Below, piece after piece: positions 44,571 to 52,792 of a stretch of DNA of 61,969 bases. Below the pieces are notes generated by a model, which worked only from the letters and a program-made list of their open reading frames with translations, did not search any database and was not told the DNA's origin. Made by a program: the position numbers and the translations under genes. Source of the DNA: Ornithinibacillus contaminans (lineage in GTDB: Bacteria > Bacillota > Bacilli > Bacillales > Amphibacillaceae); contig NZ_LDPV02000011.1 of the NCBI RefSeq assembly GCF_001038425.2, forward strand, positions 1-61,969. Direction: 5' to 3'. The first letter of the stretch is position 1, and each line of letters opens with the position of its first letter.

Positions 44571-45353
44571 GTGGATTTTATCAAAATTGAATGGGTCTCA
44601 TGTCAACAGATCAAAGCTCGACATAGTCAGCTCCCAACGAAACAGACAGCCTCCATACAGTATCAACTCTACATAAACAACCATCGGCCATTTATCCATG
44701 TATTCCGAACTAAAAAAGGAGAATTATTACTGTATCGTGGCCTTGAAGCATACAATACCTACCTTACCATTCACCCATCACAAATGATCCCTGTTTACAT
44801 AGTCGATATCCCCATGCTTTCCCAGCTTGATTGGACATGTAAACTCCTCCAATCCTGTTTAAAAGAAAATGTACACTATAAACTCAAACGAGAATATATT
44901 ATGCTGCTACTACGGGAAACCAAGCATAACCTACCAATAATTAGTGAAAAAACCGGCTACTCAACAAAAGAAATTCTGCCATATATTATCGATGAAACCG
45001 TACCTGACAAATACCAAGAGCTTGCTATTCAATATAATCGGCAGCATATCGTAAATGAGATTAGTCGAAATCCAAAGCTCCGAGGCTACAAGACTTTACT
45101 ATATCGAGCTGTTTTCCAAGAAAAAAATCGTTTAACCTATGATAAGCTAAAACTCTTCCTAAAATTTTTAGAAGCGGGACACCAATTAAATGTAGATTCC
45201 ATTCTTTCGTTACCTAATTTAAATCGAATAGTCGATTTAAACCAAGCCCTACACTTCTACTGGAATAACTTAGATATCCCAAACTCATCTATATTAGAAG
45301 GATTATTCTACTATAAAGGAAAGAAGGACTCACAAATCCGTGTAAAACTATAA
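44571..45353 (+). CDS. Hypothetical protein with ParB-like layout
   Basis: A 260-residue protein that I could not assign. The N-terminal part has a strand-loop pattern like the ParB/Srx domain ('PFIHVFRTKKGELLLYRGLEAYNTYL' resembling the usual 'x-G-x-x-L-I-x-G-x-R-R' segment, here R-G-L-E). A helix-turn-helix-like stretch follows, 'REYIMLLLRETKHNLPIISEKTGYSTKEI', with 'ISEKTGYSTKEI' as core, then a helical C-terminus. The start is GTG with AAAGGGACTGAGGA upstream. No partner ATPase gene is nearby. It may be a DNA-binding regulator; the ParB comparison is tentative. Confidence 0.55.
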   Translation: MDFIKIEWVSCQQIKARHSQLPTKQTASIQYQLYINNHRPFIHVFRTKKGELLLYRGLEAYNTYLTIHPSQMIPVYIVDIPMLSQLDWTCKLLQSCLKENVHYKLKREYIMLLLRETKHNLPIISEKTGYSTKEILPYIIDETVPDKYQELAIQYNRQHIVNEISRNPKLRGYKTLLYRAVFQEKNRLTYDKLKLFLKFLEAGHQLNVDSILSLPNLNRIVDLNQALHFYWNNLDIPNSSILEGLFYYKGKKDSQIRVKL

Positions 45354-45386
45354 TAACGGTTCTTTATTTTAAACCATCAAAATCGC

Positions 45387-45517
45387 GGCTGGGACATACG
45401 TGTTAATGGTTAGATAAAATCCGAACGTTGGTGCACGATACCCGCTCCGGGAATATACTTCGCTGAATCAGTGCATTGTTTGTCCTTTTATCTTCTCATT
45501 TTACTTATGTTCCAGCC
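45387..45517. repeat. Intergenic inverted-repeat element, copy 4
   Basis: Starts GGCTGGGACATACGTG and ends ATTTTACTTATGTTCCAGCC. Inside are GGTTAGATAAAATCCGAACG, TTGGTGCACGATACCC and GCTCCGGGAATATACTTCGC, the sequence shared with copy 1 in reverse. Lies between two plus-strand genes. Confidence 0.8.
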
Positions 45518-45701
45518 TGTTCATTTCCTTACAAAGATAACTACTTTCCCCTCATGTCACCTCTCCCAAGCCTATCCTCGTACACTTCAATCTAGAAATT
45601 AATTACATTAAAACCCAACTTCTGACAACATTAAGTCCTATAGTTAGCGTATAATGAAAGATATGTAAAAAAAATCATTCTAATTGAAAGGAAATTCGCG
45701 T

Positions 45702-46568
45702 ATGGTAAAACAGCATAAAAAGGAGTCCAAATCCCATTTAATTTTCCGCCATATTATGATGCTTATTGGAGCTACTCTGGCAGCGATAGCCATTGAATTA
45801 TTCCTAGTTCCAAATAATATCATCGATGGTGGTATCATCGGTATCTCATTACTAGTTAATTACCTAACAAACCTCAGCTTCGGTATTTTAATCTTTATTT
45901 TCAACATTCCATTTCTAATTGCCGGCTATCGTCATATCGGCAAAAACTTCTTTATCTCATCTCTGTTTAGTATTATTGCATTAGCATTCATCGAATCTTT
46001 TCTACATCATATTTTACCGTTTACTAATGATGCCTTATTAGCTACAGTATTTGGTGGGCTTCTATTAGGTGTTGGTGTTGGTATCGTTATCCGCAACGGT
46101 GGAGCGCTAGATGGTACTGAAATTCTAGGAATCTTACTGTCCAAGAAATTCCCGTTCTCGGTTGGCGAATTTGTAATGTTCTTTAATATCTTTATCTTCG
46201 GATGGGCAGGATTTGTCCTTGGGTGGGAGCAAGCGATGTACTCCATCATTACGTACTTTATTGCATCAAAAGCCATTGACTTAGTTGGACAAGGCTTATC
46301 CGGTGATACAAAAGCAGCCCTGATTGTATCAAATGAGTATGAAGAAGTTGCAGATGCAATAACGCAACGCCTCGGCCGTATGATTACAAAGCTCCATGGA
46401 CAAGGTGGTTATATGGATCACGATAAAGATGTTATTTTTGTTGTCTTAACTCGCCTCGAGATTGCCAAGCTAAAATCAATTGTCCATGATACCGATCCAA
46501 ATGCTTTTATTACGATTATGGACGCACAAGAGGTTCATGGTGGGAAATTTAAAACAGCCATCCATTAA
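45702..46568 (+). CDS. YitT family membrane protein
   Basis: A 288-residue protein with five or six membrane segments in the first 200 residues ('[23 protein letters not shown]', with the family motif P-N-x-I-x-x-G-G-[IV]-x-G) and a C-terminal DUF2179 domain ('[27 protein letters not shown]', '[20 protein letters not shown]'). The family is widespread in Bacillaceae as several paralogues; a role in transport is suspected but not settled. The ATG at 45702 has AAAGGAAA 8 nt upstream; the TTG six codons earlier overlaps that site. A terminator follows. Confidence 0.9.
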   Translation: MVKQHKKESKSHLIFRHIMMLIGATLAAIAIELFLVPNNIIDGGIIGISLLVNYLTNLSFGILIFIFNIPFLIAGYRHIGKNFFISSLFSIIALAFIESFLHHILPFTNDALLATVFGGLLLGVGVGIVIRNGGALDGTEILGILLSKKFPFSVGEFVMFFNIFIFGWAGFVLGWEQAMYSIITYFIASKAIDLVGQGLSGDTKAALIVSNEYEEVADAITQRLGRMITKLHGQGGYMDHDKDVIFVVLTRLEIAKLKSIVHDTDPNAFITIMDAQEVHGGKFKTAIH

Positions 46569-46601
46569 ATAACATTGAAGCACTACCATAAATTAGCGTT
46601 A

Positions 46602-46640
46602 AAAGATTGCGACCTTCAACCGTCAGCAATCTTTTTTTGA
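46602..46640 (+). terminator. Intrinsic terminator of the YitT-family gene
   Basis: AAAGATTGC / GCAATCTTT with an inner GAC/GTC pair, followed by a run of T. Confidence 0.88.
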
Positions 46641-46706
46641 AAATTCCTCTCCTTACCTATTTAAATTCACTTGAAGAGTACATGCTCTGCAAAGGTATTA
46701 TTGTGC

Positions 46707-46712
46707 TATAAT
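46707..46712 (+). promoter_or_regulatory. Extended -10 (TGC-TATAAT) upstream of the YkuI-type gene
   Basis: TGC directly before TATAAT gives an extended -10 promoter. It lies 102 bp before the start codon, leaving a leader of about 95 nt without a recognised RNA structure. Confidence 0.45.
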
Positions 46713-46814
46713 AACCTAAATATGAAAGTCTTTAGGTAGATAAGATGTAACTATTATCAGGAAATTGTCTATACTGTCTTCATATGCAAACGTTACTATC
46801 TGGAGGTGGATAAG

Positions 46815-48041
46815 ATGGATCCATTGAAAATAATGCTTCAGTTGGAGCATGTAATTCCATATTATAAACCAATCGTTAGTGCAGATTCACAGTTAGTGAT
46901 TGGTTACGAGGTTTGTCCGTATTTCCATGATACAGATACAAACGACGAACAATCCCTTGACTGGTTTTTCAGTGATTCCTCCATTCCAGAGGATTTCCAA
47001 TTAGAACTAACGAATTACATACTTGAAAAGACATTAGATAGATTTATAGAAATGCAGGATTCACCATTACTATTTTTCAATTATAATGTCCAGCTCTTGT
47101 TTAACGATAATGCTAAAACCCTTTTGGAAATATTACAATCCTATGCGACTAGGGGTTTTACTTATGATAAGATCGTCGTGCAGATTAAAGAAACTGAAAT
47201 AACAGAAGAAATGGAAACAATCGGTTCCTTATTAAAATATATGAATGCTACCGGAATACAAATTTCATTGGATGATGTCGGTCAGCGAAACGGTAATCTT
47301 GATCGTCTAGTATTATTAAAACCGAATATCGTTAAGGTTGATGCGGGCTTTCTAAAAGAAGATGAATTACCACACCTATATCGTGATGTCCATCATGCTC
47401 TGTCCATGGTTTCTCGTAAGATTGGCGCGACACTGCTTTTCAAAGACATTCGGTCATATAATCAGCTTAATTATGCATGGCGGAATGGTGTCCGCTATTA
47501 CCAAGGGGAGTATTTAATGGGGGATAGCCCTGATTTAGTAGACCCAACCATTTGCCAGGATAGACTGAATCGTGATTTCCAACGATTTGTCCAGTTTGAA
47601 CGTAAGAGAGTACAAGCGCAGCTCACGTTTACCAATCAAATCAATGACCTGTTCAAGAAGATACTACCAACAATCAATTCCGACGATGATGATTATGATA
47701 TAATCGTCGCCAAAGTAGGTCAGTTATGTGATGAATTTGTCTTTCGGGTGTATATCACGAATGAAGAAGGTGTTCAGCTATCATCGAACGCCGAAAAAAA
47801 TGAACTAGGCGAATGGCAATTGCACCAGGAAGGCAAGCAAAAGAACTGGAGCTGGAGACCATATTTCTTTGAAAATATAATACGAATGAACGTAGAGAAA
47901 AAAGGTATTCTTTCTGACATGTATACCGACATTATGCGAAACGAACAAATCCGTACCTATGCATTTCCGTTATCCAAAACACTTTATATTTTTCTAGACA
48001 TTCCGTACACCTATTTGTATGAACAAGATGGCTTGCTATAG
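46815..48041 (+). CDS. ykuI: YkuI-type EAL-domain protein (c-di-GMP binding, probably not a phosphodiesterase)
   Basis: A 408-residue protein; Bacillus subtilis YkuI has 407. The EAL domain (about 10-250) shows 'VIGYEVCPYF' in place of E-A-L, 'LLFFNYNVQLL' (Asn present), 'ISLDDVGQRNGNLDRL' (D-D-x-G) and 'PNIVKVDAGFL' (K), but the late E-G-V-E is 'FKDIRS'. The C-terminal half (about 255-400) is the YkuI_C PAS-like domain. The known YkuI binds c-di-GMP without clear turnover; the altered motifs here suggest the same. ATG 46815 follows GGAGG by 8 nt; the GTG three codons earlier is too near that site. Confidence 0.88.
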   Translation: MDPLKIMLQLEHVIPYYKPIVSADSQLVIGYEVCPYFHDTDTNDEQSLDWFFSDSSIPEDFQLELTNYILEKTLDRFIEMQDSPLLFFNYNVQLLFNDNAKTLLEILQSYATRGFTYDKIVVQIKETEITEEMETIGSLLKYMNATGIQISLDDVGQRNGNLDRLVLLKPNIVKVDAGFLKEDELPHLYRDVHHALSMVSRKIGATLLFKDIRSYNQLNYAWRNGVRYYQGEYLMGDSPDLVDPTICQDRLNRDFQRFVQFERKRVQAQLTFTNQINDLFKKILPTINSDDDDYDIIVAKVGQLCDEFVFRVYITNEEGVQLSSNAEKNELGEWQLHQEGKQKNWSWRPYFFENIIRMNVEKKGILSDMYTDIMRNEQIRTYAFPLSKTLYIFLDIPYTYLYEQDGLL

Positions 48042-48122
48042 GTGAATCAACTAATCAAAAAATGGCTGCTTAAGATAGACATCCTCTAACCCAGGAAAAC
48101 TATGCTTTAAGTAGCTATTTTT

Positions 48123-48536
48123 TCATGGTGTATGGTTTACCTTAAGTTCTTCTATTAACAACTGTACCTTCTCCAATTCGCTACGAGTAGTCTCCCAATC
48201 CATTGATAAATCTGTAATTTTTCCAGCAACAATGGTTAGATCTACCCACATATTCACCTCTAGTTCTAATGGAAATTCCCGCAAGGATACAATGAATTCT
48301 CGATTCGAATTTTCTACTAATACAACAGCTTTCTTTTCACCTTCTAGCCTATCCACGACACCCTTTACCTGTTCGACTTTCAAGTGCTGTTCTTCCGCCG
48401 GTGGTTTACTACTTGGTTCCAGTGCCATTTTTTCTGCAAAGATGGTTACTAAACCACCACAAGCAAATAGTAAAAAAGAAATGGATATCACACGCTTCCA
48501 ATTACACCATCTGCTTACCGGAAATTTTAGCCGCAT
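48123..48536 (-). CDS. Membrane-anchored DUF3006-domain protein
   Basis: A 137-residue protein with one N-terminal membrane segment (about 16-34, 'VISISFLLFACGGLVTIFAEK'-like) and a DUF3006 domain: 'VKGVVDRLEGEKKAVVLVEN', 'EFIVSLREFPLELEVNMWVDL', 'DWETTRSELEKV'. DUF3006 is a small beta domain whose typical start is 'D-R-[FI]-E-G-x-x-A-V'. It is divergent from the MBL-HhH lipoprotein gene, which has a second DUF3006 gene behind it, so they are probably connected. ATG 48536 has GGGGG 6 nt upstream; the longer frame adds a non-homologous 50 residues. Confidence 0.75.
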   Translation of the reverse strand: MRLKFPVSRWCNWKRVISISFLLFACGGLVTIFAEKMALEPSSKPPAEEQHLKVEQVKGVVDRLEGEKKAVVLVENSNREFIVSLREFPLELEVNMWVDLTIVAGKITDLSMDWETTRSELEKVQLLIEELKVNHTP

Positions 48537-48824
48537 CGTAATCCCCCACACAGTTTTTTTTCTAGTATGACAGGATTTATTCAAAAGTGCATACGTGTAA
48601 TCGTTAATTTCCGCACCAAGATAGAACCTTATCAATGAACTATCCCGTATGGAAAATAGCATTTTATAGCCCTTTACCATTAGCAAAACTGAAAAATTGT
48701 TAGTTTATTACAAGCCTGAAATATATTACCTTAAAATGGCTTTTATCCCTTACCAATCATGTAGATTTATCGTGTTACTTTTGATAGGATTAGGTAGAGA
48801 AAGAATCAATTACGGGGGAAAAAG
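48537..48824. other. Divergent promoter region
   Basis: AT-rich gap between the DUF3006 membrane protein gene and the MBL-HhH lipoprotein gene. No clear promoter pair or structured RNA identified. Confidence 0.3.
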
Positions 48825-50195
48825 ATGTATAAAAAAATAATGCTTTCCATGTTCTTGGTCATATTTTTAACTGCTTGTGGTCAAGTTACGGAACAGGTAA
48901 ATCAAGAAGATAAAGCGGAATCAGTCGAGATAGAAACGGCAAGTCAAGCGGAGGAAGAAAAAGAACAAGATTCAAGCTCTGACACTGAAAAGGCAGAGGA
49001 AGCCACAAAAGAAACCGCAGAAACTTCCAACACAAATACAGACAACCATAAAGCTGGAGACCTACCGAAGCTTAACGTACATTATATTGATGTAGGGCAA
49101 GCTGACGCAACGCTATTTCAATATGGCAATCATAGCATTCTTTTCGACACTGGTGATTGGCGTGGAGATGAAGTAGTAACTTACCTGCAATCACAAGGAA
49201 TAAGCAAACTAGACTTAGTTATCGGTAGCCACCCAGATGCAGACCATATTGGACAGTTAGCCAATGTGATGAAGTCGTTTACGGTTAGTGAAGTATGGCT
49301 ATCAGGGAACGAAAGTACTTCACAAACTTTTCAACGTGGATTAGAAGCCGTTTTAGATAGTGGAGCCAATTACCATGAACCGCGAACAGGTGAAGAATTT
49401 TCCATAGGAGACATGGATTTAACCGTTCTGTACCCTGAGTCGATTACTGGAGCAGCAAATGAAGAATCGATTTCTGTTTTATTTACGTACGGCGGGGTAA
49501 AATTTCTATTTACTGGCGATGCTGATCAACAGGCAGAACGACGAATGATGAATACAGGGATTACTATCGATGCTGATATTTTACAGTTAGGACATCATGG
49601 TTCGAACACATCTAGTGATCCGTCCTTCATTGCGAAGGTCAGTCCCGCTGTTGCTATTTATAGTGCTGGCGCAGGTAATAGCTATGGTCATCCACACGCA
49701 GAAGTCGTATCACGAATACAACAGGCAGGCATAACACTATATGGTACTGATGTTCATGGAACCATAATCGTAACAACAGATGGAAATGATTATTCCATAA
49801 TAACGAAAACTGATGGAACGATAACACCTAAGAGCAGTGGGAAAAGTACTGATTCGGGATCTAGCGCAGGGTCAGGCTCTACTTCTAATTCAAGTTCGGG
49901 ATCTAGTTCAAGCGCATCTAATTCTAATACAAGCGCAGACTCAGGTTCCAGTACTAATAGCTCTAAAACAAAGAAAACCGAACCAAAGCAGTCCGCACCA
50001 AGTGCAGGCTGTGTCAACATAAATTCTGCTTCTGTTGAAGCTGTGCAACAAATTATTCACATCGGGCCAGAACGAGCACAGGACTTAATTAATTTACGAC
50101 CATTTAGTTCTGTACGTGATCTAGACCAAATATCAGGAATTGGACCGGCACGAATCAAAGATATTCAAGCACAAGGACTTGCTTGTGTAAACTAA
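48825..50195 (+). CDS. Lipoprotein with ComEC-like metallo-beta-lactamase domain and ComEA-like helix-hairpin-helix tail
   Basis: A 456-residue protein. Signal peptide with lipobox 'LTAC-G' (Cys at about 18), acidic linker (25-75), then an MBL-fold domain (about 80-330): 'LNVHYIDVGQADATLFQYGNHSILFDTG', 'GSHPDADHIGQL' (H-x-D-x-D-H metal motif), 'FLFTGDADQQAERRM' and 'LQLGHHGSNTSSD'. This is the ComEC/Rec2-type hydrolase. A Ser-rich linker (about 340-390) leads to two helix-hairpin-helix units 'CVNINSASVEAVQQIIHIGPERA' and 'LDQISGIGPARIKDIQ', as in ComEA, which binds DNA. It should sit on the outer membrane face and may bind and cut DNA; this is inference. The DUF3006 gene follows 18 bp downstream. 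Confidence 0.88.
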   Translation: MYKKIMLSMFLVIFLTACGQVTEQVNQEDKAESVEIETASQAEEEKEQDSSSDTEKAEEATKETAETSNTNTDNHKAGDLPKLNVHYIDVGQADATLFQYGNHSILFDTGDWRGDEVVTYLQSQGISKLDLVIGSHPDADHIGQLANVMKSFTVSEVWLSGNESTSQTFQRGLEAVLDSGANYHEPRTGEEFSIGDMDLTVLYPESITGAANEESISVLFTYGGVKFLFTGDADQQAERRMMNTGITIDADILQLGHHGSNTSSDPSFIAKVSPAVAIYSAGAGNSYGHPHAEVVSRIQQAGITLYGTDVHGTIIVTTDGNDYSIITKTDGTITPKSSGKSTDSGSSAGSGSTSNSSSGSSSSASNSNTSADSGSSTNSSKTKKTEPKQSAPSAGCVNINSASVEAVQQIIHIGPERAQDLINLRPFSSVRDLDQISGIGPARIKDIQAQGLACVN

Positions 50196-50213
50196 GCGAT
50201 TGGTGGGATTTTC

Positions 50214-50474
50214 ATGAAAGGTGTATTAGACCGATTTGAGGGAAACTTAGCCGTCATACTGATTGAAGAAGTTCAGAAGGAGCTTATTTTGGACAAGGAA
50301 AAACTTCCTAAAGGTAGCCAAGTAAACACCGTATTTTCAATCGAGCAACGTGATGATGACTTTCACATCCTCGGAATTGACGAAAAAGAAGAACACGTTG
50401 CAAAAGCAACAACTTCTGATTTACTTGCAAAGCTACGCGCTAAAAGCAATGGAAGCCGATTTAATAAGAACTAA
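50214..50474 (+). CDS. DUF3006-domain protein
   Basis: An 86-residue protein, 'VLDRFEGNLAVILIEEVQKELILDK' at the start (D-R-F-E-G core), then 'LPKGSQVNTVFSIE' and 'DDFHILGIDEKEE'. It is the soluble, unanchored form of DUF3006 and ends in a basic tail. It begins 18 bp after the MBL-HhH lipoprotein gene and is surely co-transcribed; DUF3006 genes often follow such MBL genes in Firmicutes, so a role in the same complex is likely but unknown. Confidence 0.85.
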   Translation: MKGVLDRFEGNLAVILIEEVQKELILDKEKLPKGSQVNTVFSIEQRDDDFHILGIDEKEEHVAKATTSDLLAKLRAKSNGSRFNKN

Positions 50475-50480
50475 GGAATG

Positions 50481-50606
50481 AGCCTAGGTCATAAGTGTTG
50501 ATACCAAGATAAAACCGAATATTGGCGTACTTAACCCGTCTAGAAGCGCTTAATTAGTGTATTGTTCACACCTTTATCTCACGTATTACTTATATACCGG
50601 GCTTTT
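50481..50606. repeat. Intergenic inverted-repeat element, copy 5 (diverged)
   Basis: AGCCTAGGTCATAAGTG start and ACTTATATACCGGGCTTTTTT end, with AAGATAAAACCGAATATTGG inside corresponding to the AGATAAAATCCGAACGTTGG of other copies. It follows the DUF3006 gene and its T run could end that transcript. Confidence 0.65.
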
Positions 50607-50666
50607 TTATATGTTATTGTAAATCGGGTTTATTTTCTGAATTTTCCTTATTTGGTGGTTCTATGC

Positions 50667-50672
50667 TATAAT
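50667..50672 (+). promoter_or_regulatory. Extended -10 (TGC-TATAAT) of the dehydrogenase gene
   Basis: TATAAT with TGC before it, 33 bp upstream of the start codon. No clear -35 box is present. Confidence 0.5.
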
Positions 50673-50704
50673 TTAGTTGATGTTTAGTGAAAGGGGTTTT
50701 TTTG

Positions 50705-51496
50705 ATGGATCTTGGATTAGCAAATAAGTCTGTCATAGTCATGGCAGCAAGTAAGGGACTTGGCAAGGCAACCGCACAGCAGTTCGCCGCAGAAGGTGCT
50801 CGTGTAGTAATTGCTAGCCGAAACGAAGCAGAACTTAAAGCAACTATCGCAGAGATTCAGGAAAACACACCAACAAGTCAACTTTTTTATAAAACTTGTG
50901 ATGTTACCAAACCCGCAGATATAAAGGAACTTGTGCAATTCACAGCCGAAACGAACGGAACTGTCGATGTACTTGTCAATAATGCAGGTGGTCCTCCGGC
51001 TGGTGGTTTTGAAAAATTCGAGGATGATGCTTGGCAAAAGGCATTCGAACTAAATCTATTGAGCTATGTTAGAGCAATCCGCGAAGTATTACCATACATG
51101 CAGCAGCAACAGCGTGGACACATCATCAACTTTACCTCATCATCGATTAAACAAACCTTAGATAATCTCATCCTATCCAATACATTCCGTGCCGGTGTTG
51201 TCGGTCTTGCAAAGAGCCTTTCACAAGAACTGGCAAAGGACAATATCTTAATCAATACGATTGGACCGGGAAGAATTGCAACTGACCGCGTAGCAGAGCT
51301 TGATCAAATTCGAGCAAACAGCCTCGGTATATCCTATGAAGAAATCCGTAGTAACACCGAAAAAAGCATTCCAATCGGCCGCTACGGTAAGCCAGAAGAA
51401 TTCGCACGTCAAGCCGTCTTCCTCTGCTCCAGTGCCAATACATATGTCACGGGACAAACCCTACTAGTAGACGGTGGACTCGTCAAAGCATTATAG
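50705..51496 (+). CDS. Short-chain dehydrogenase/reductase (SDR), 3-oxoacyl-ACP-reductase-like
   Basis: A 263-residue NAD(P)-dependent oxidoreductase. The cofactor loop is 'VMAASKGLGKATAQQFA' (usual T-G-x-x-x-G-[IL]-G with the first Gly as Ala), and 'VNNAGGPPAGGF' is the N-N-A-G motif. The normal catalytic Y-x-x-x-K appears as 'SSIKQTLDNLILSNTFRAGVVGLAKS': Ser present, but Tyr is replaced by Asn-Thr-Phe context. This non-canonical pattern is known in YkvO/FabG-like Bacillus SDRs with 'SSIKQP...LSN'. ATG 50705 is 8 nt after AAAGGGG; an earlier in-frame GTG is within that site. Substrate unknown. Confidence 0.88.
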   Translation: MDLGLANKSVIVMAASKGLGKATAQQFAAEGARVVIASRNEAELKATIAEIQENTPTSQLFYKTCDVTKPADIKELVQFTAETNGTVDVLVNNAGGPPAGGFEKFEDDAWQKAFELNLLSYVRAIREVLPYMQQQQRGHIINFTSSSIKQTLDNLILSNTFRAGVVGLAKSLSQELAKDNILINTIGPGRIATDRVAELDQIRANSLGISYEEIRSNTEKSIPIGRYGKPEEFARQAVFLCSSANTYVTGQTLLVDGGLVKAL

Positions 51497-51512
51497 CTGA
51501 AATAAAAAACAT

Positions 51513-51545
51513 AGCCATTCTGTTCATTCACGAAACAGAATGGCT
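51513..51545. terminator. Bidirectional intrinsic terminator
   Basis: AGCCATTCTGTT / AACAGAATGGCT, a perfect 12-bp stem with 9-nt loop, followed by TTTTAC on the plus strand. Lies between convergent dehydrogenase and lhgO genes. Confidence 0.9.
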
Positions 51546-51555
51546 TTTACGTTCA

Positions 51556-52755
51556 CTAATCGGTTGCTACTCTGGTCGCAATTCTCCTAGTAATCTCCTT
51601 CCCAATCTCGAGGCTAGCTGTCGCTGCTGGCGAAGGGGCATTACAGACATGGATGCTCCTACGACCGTTAACGATAAAGAAATCATCGATTAAACTGCCA
51701 TCACGTTGCAATGCTTGTGCACGAACACCCGCTGGTGCAGAGATCAGATCCTCTTCCTCAATACTAGGTAAGAGCTGTTGTAAATTTTCCACAAACCTCT
51801 TTTTACTAATGGACCTACTCATTTCGTCCATTCCCTCTTTGGTATAGGTTAATCCAAGCTTCCAGAAACCCGGGAACGAAATAATTTCATAGAAATCCTT
51901 CCAGTCAAAGGCTGTTTTGGAATAAGCTTCTCGTTTAAATCCTGGCACTGCATTCGGACCAACTTCTACTTCACCATTAATCATTCTAGTTGCATGTACA
52001 CCTAAAAATGGGAAGTTTGGATTTGGGACAGGGTATATCAGATTTTGCACAAGATGGTGCTTTTCCTGTTTCAATGCATAGTACTCGCCACGAAATGGGA
52101 AAATCTTTACATCAACATGATAGCCTGCCAGTCTCGCAATACGATCACTATACAAGCCCGCACAGTTGACTAGAAAATTTGCCGAATAGCTTTTAGTGCT
52201 AGTTTCTATCGTTACTATTTCCGTTCTTTCATCGATGGCACACACGTCGGCATTGGTGACAATTTCACCACCTCGATCCCGAATAATCTCTGCCATTTTA
52301 TGAGACACAGCCTGATAATCCACAATTCCGGTTGACGGTAAATAGATTCCCTTGAGCCCATTCACATAAGGTTCCTTTTCCAACAATTCTTCCCGTGATA
52401 ACCATTTGGCATCAAGACCATTTTGAAAAGCACGTTCATACAGTTTTGCCAGCTCCGGAATTTCCTTCTCATTAGTCGCAACAATTACTTTTCCACAAAT
52501 ATCATGTGGTATATTATGAATCTCGCAAAAGCTGCGCATACTGCCATTACCAGCTTTGGCAAACCGGGCTTTGTAGCTCCCTGGTTTATAATAAATACCT
52601 GAATGAATCACACCACTGTTATGACCAGTCTGATGCTGTGCTAGACCTGCTTCTTTTTCCAAGATGGCTAGCTTAGCGCCTGGATGCTTTTCTAGTAAAG
52701 TCATTCCCACAGAAAGGCCAACAATCCCACCGCCAACTAGTAAAAAATCATACAT
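51556..52755 (-). CDS. lhgO: L-2-hydroxyglutarate oxidase (LhgO family)
   Basis: A 399-residue FAD-dependent oxidase/dehydrogenase that converts L-2-hydroxyglutarate to 2-oxoglutarate and feeds electrons to the membrane quinone pool or oxygen. FAD site: 'DFLLVGGGIVGLSVGMTLLEKHP' (G-x-G-x-x-G) at the N-terminus. LhgO features are 'HQTGHNSGVIHSGIYYKPGS', 'FLGVHATRMINGEVEVGPNAV' and 'PAGVRAQALQRDGSLIDDF'. Length is typical. It is the last gene of a minus-strand run behind a DASS-family transporter and a TRAP transporter, which could supply the substrate. Shine-Dalgarno GAGGAGG. Confidence 0.92.
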   Translation of the reverse strand: MYDFLLVGGGIVGLSVGMTLLEKHPGAKLAILEKEAGLAQHQTGHNSGVIHSGIYYKPGSYKARFAKAGNGSMRSFCEIHNIPHDICGKVIVATNEKEIPELAKLYERAFQNGLDAKWLSREELLEKEPYVNGLKGIYLPSTGIVDYQAVSHKMAEIIRDRGGEIVTNADVCAIDERTEIVTIETSTKSYSANFLVNCAGLYSDRIARLAGYHVDVKIFPFRGEYYALKQEKHHLVQNLIYPVPNPNFPFLGVHATRMINGEVEVGPNAVPGFKREAYSKTAFDWKDFYEIISFPGFWKLGLTYTKEGMDEMSRSISKKRFVENLQQLLPSIEEEDLISAPAGVRAQALQRDGSLIDDFFIVNGRRSIHVCNAPSPAATASLEIGKEITRRIATRVATD

Positions 52756-52792
52756 TCAAATCGCCTCCTCACTGACAATACCCACAACACAA

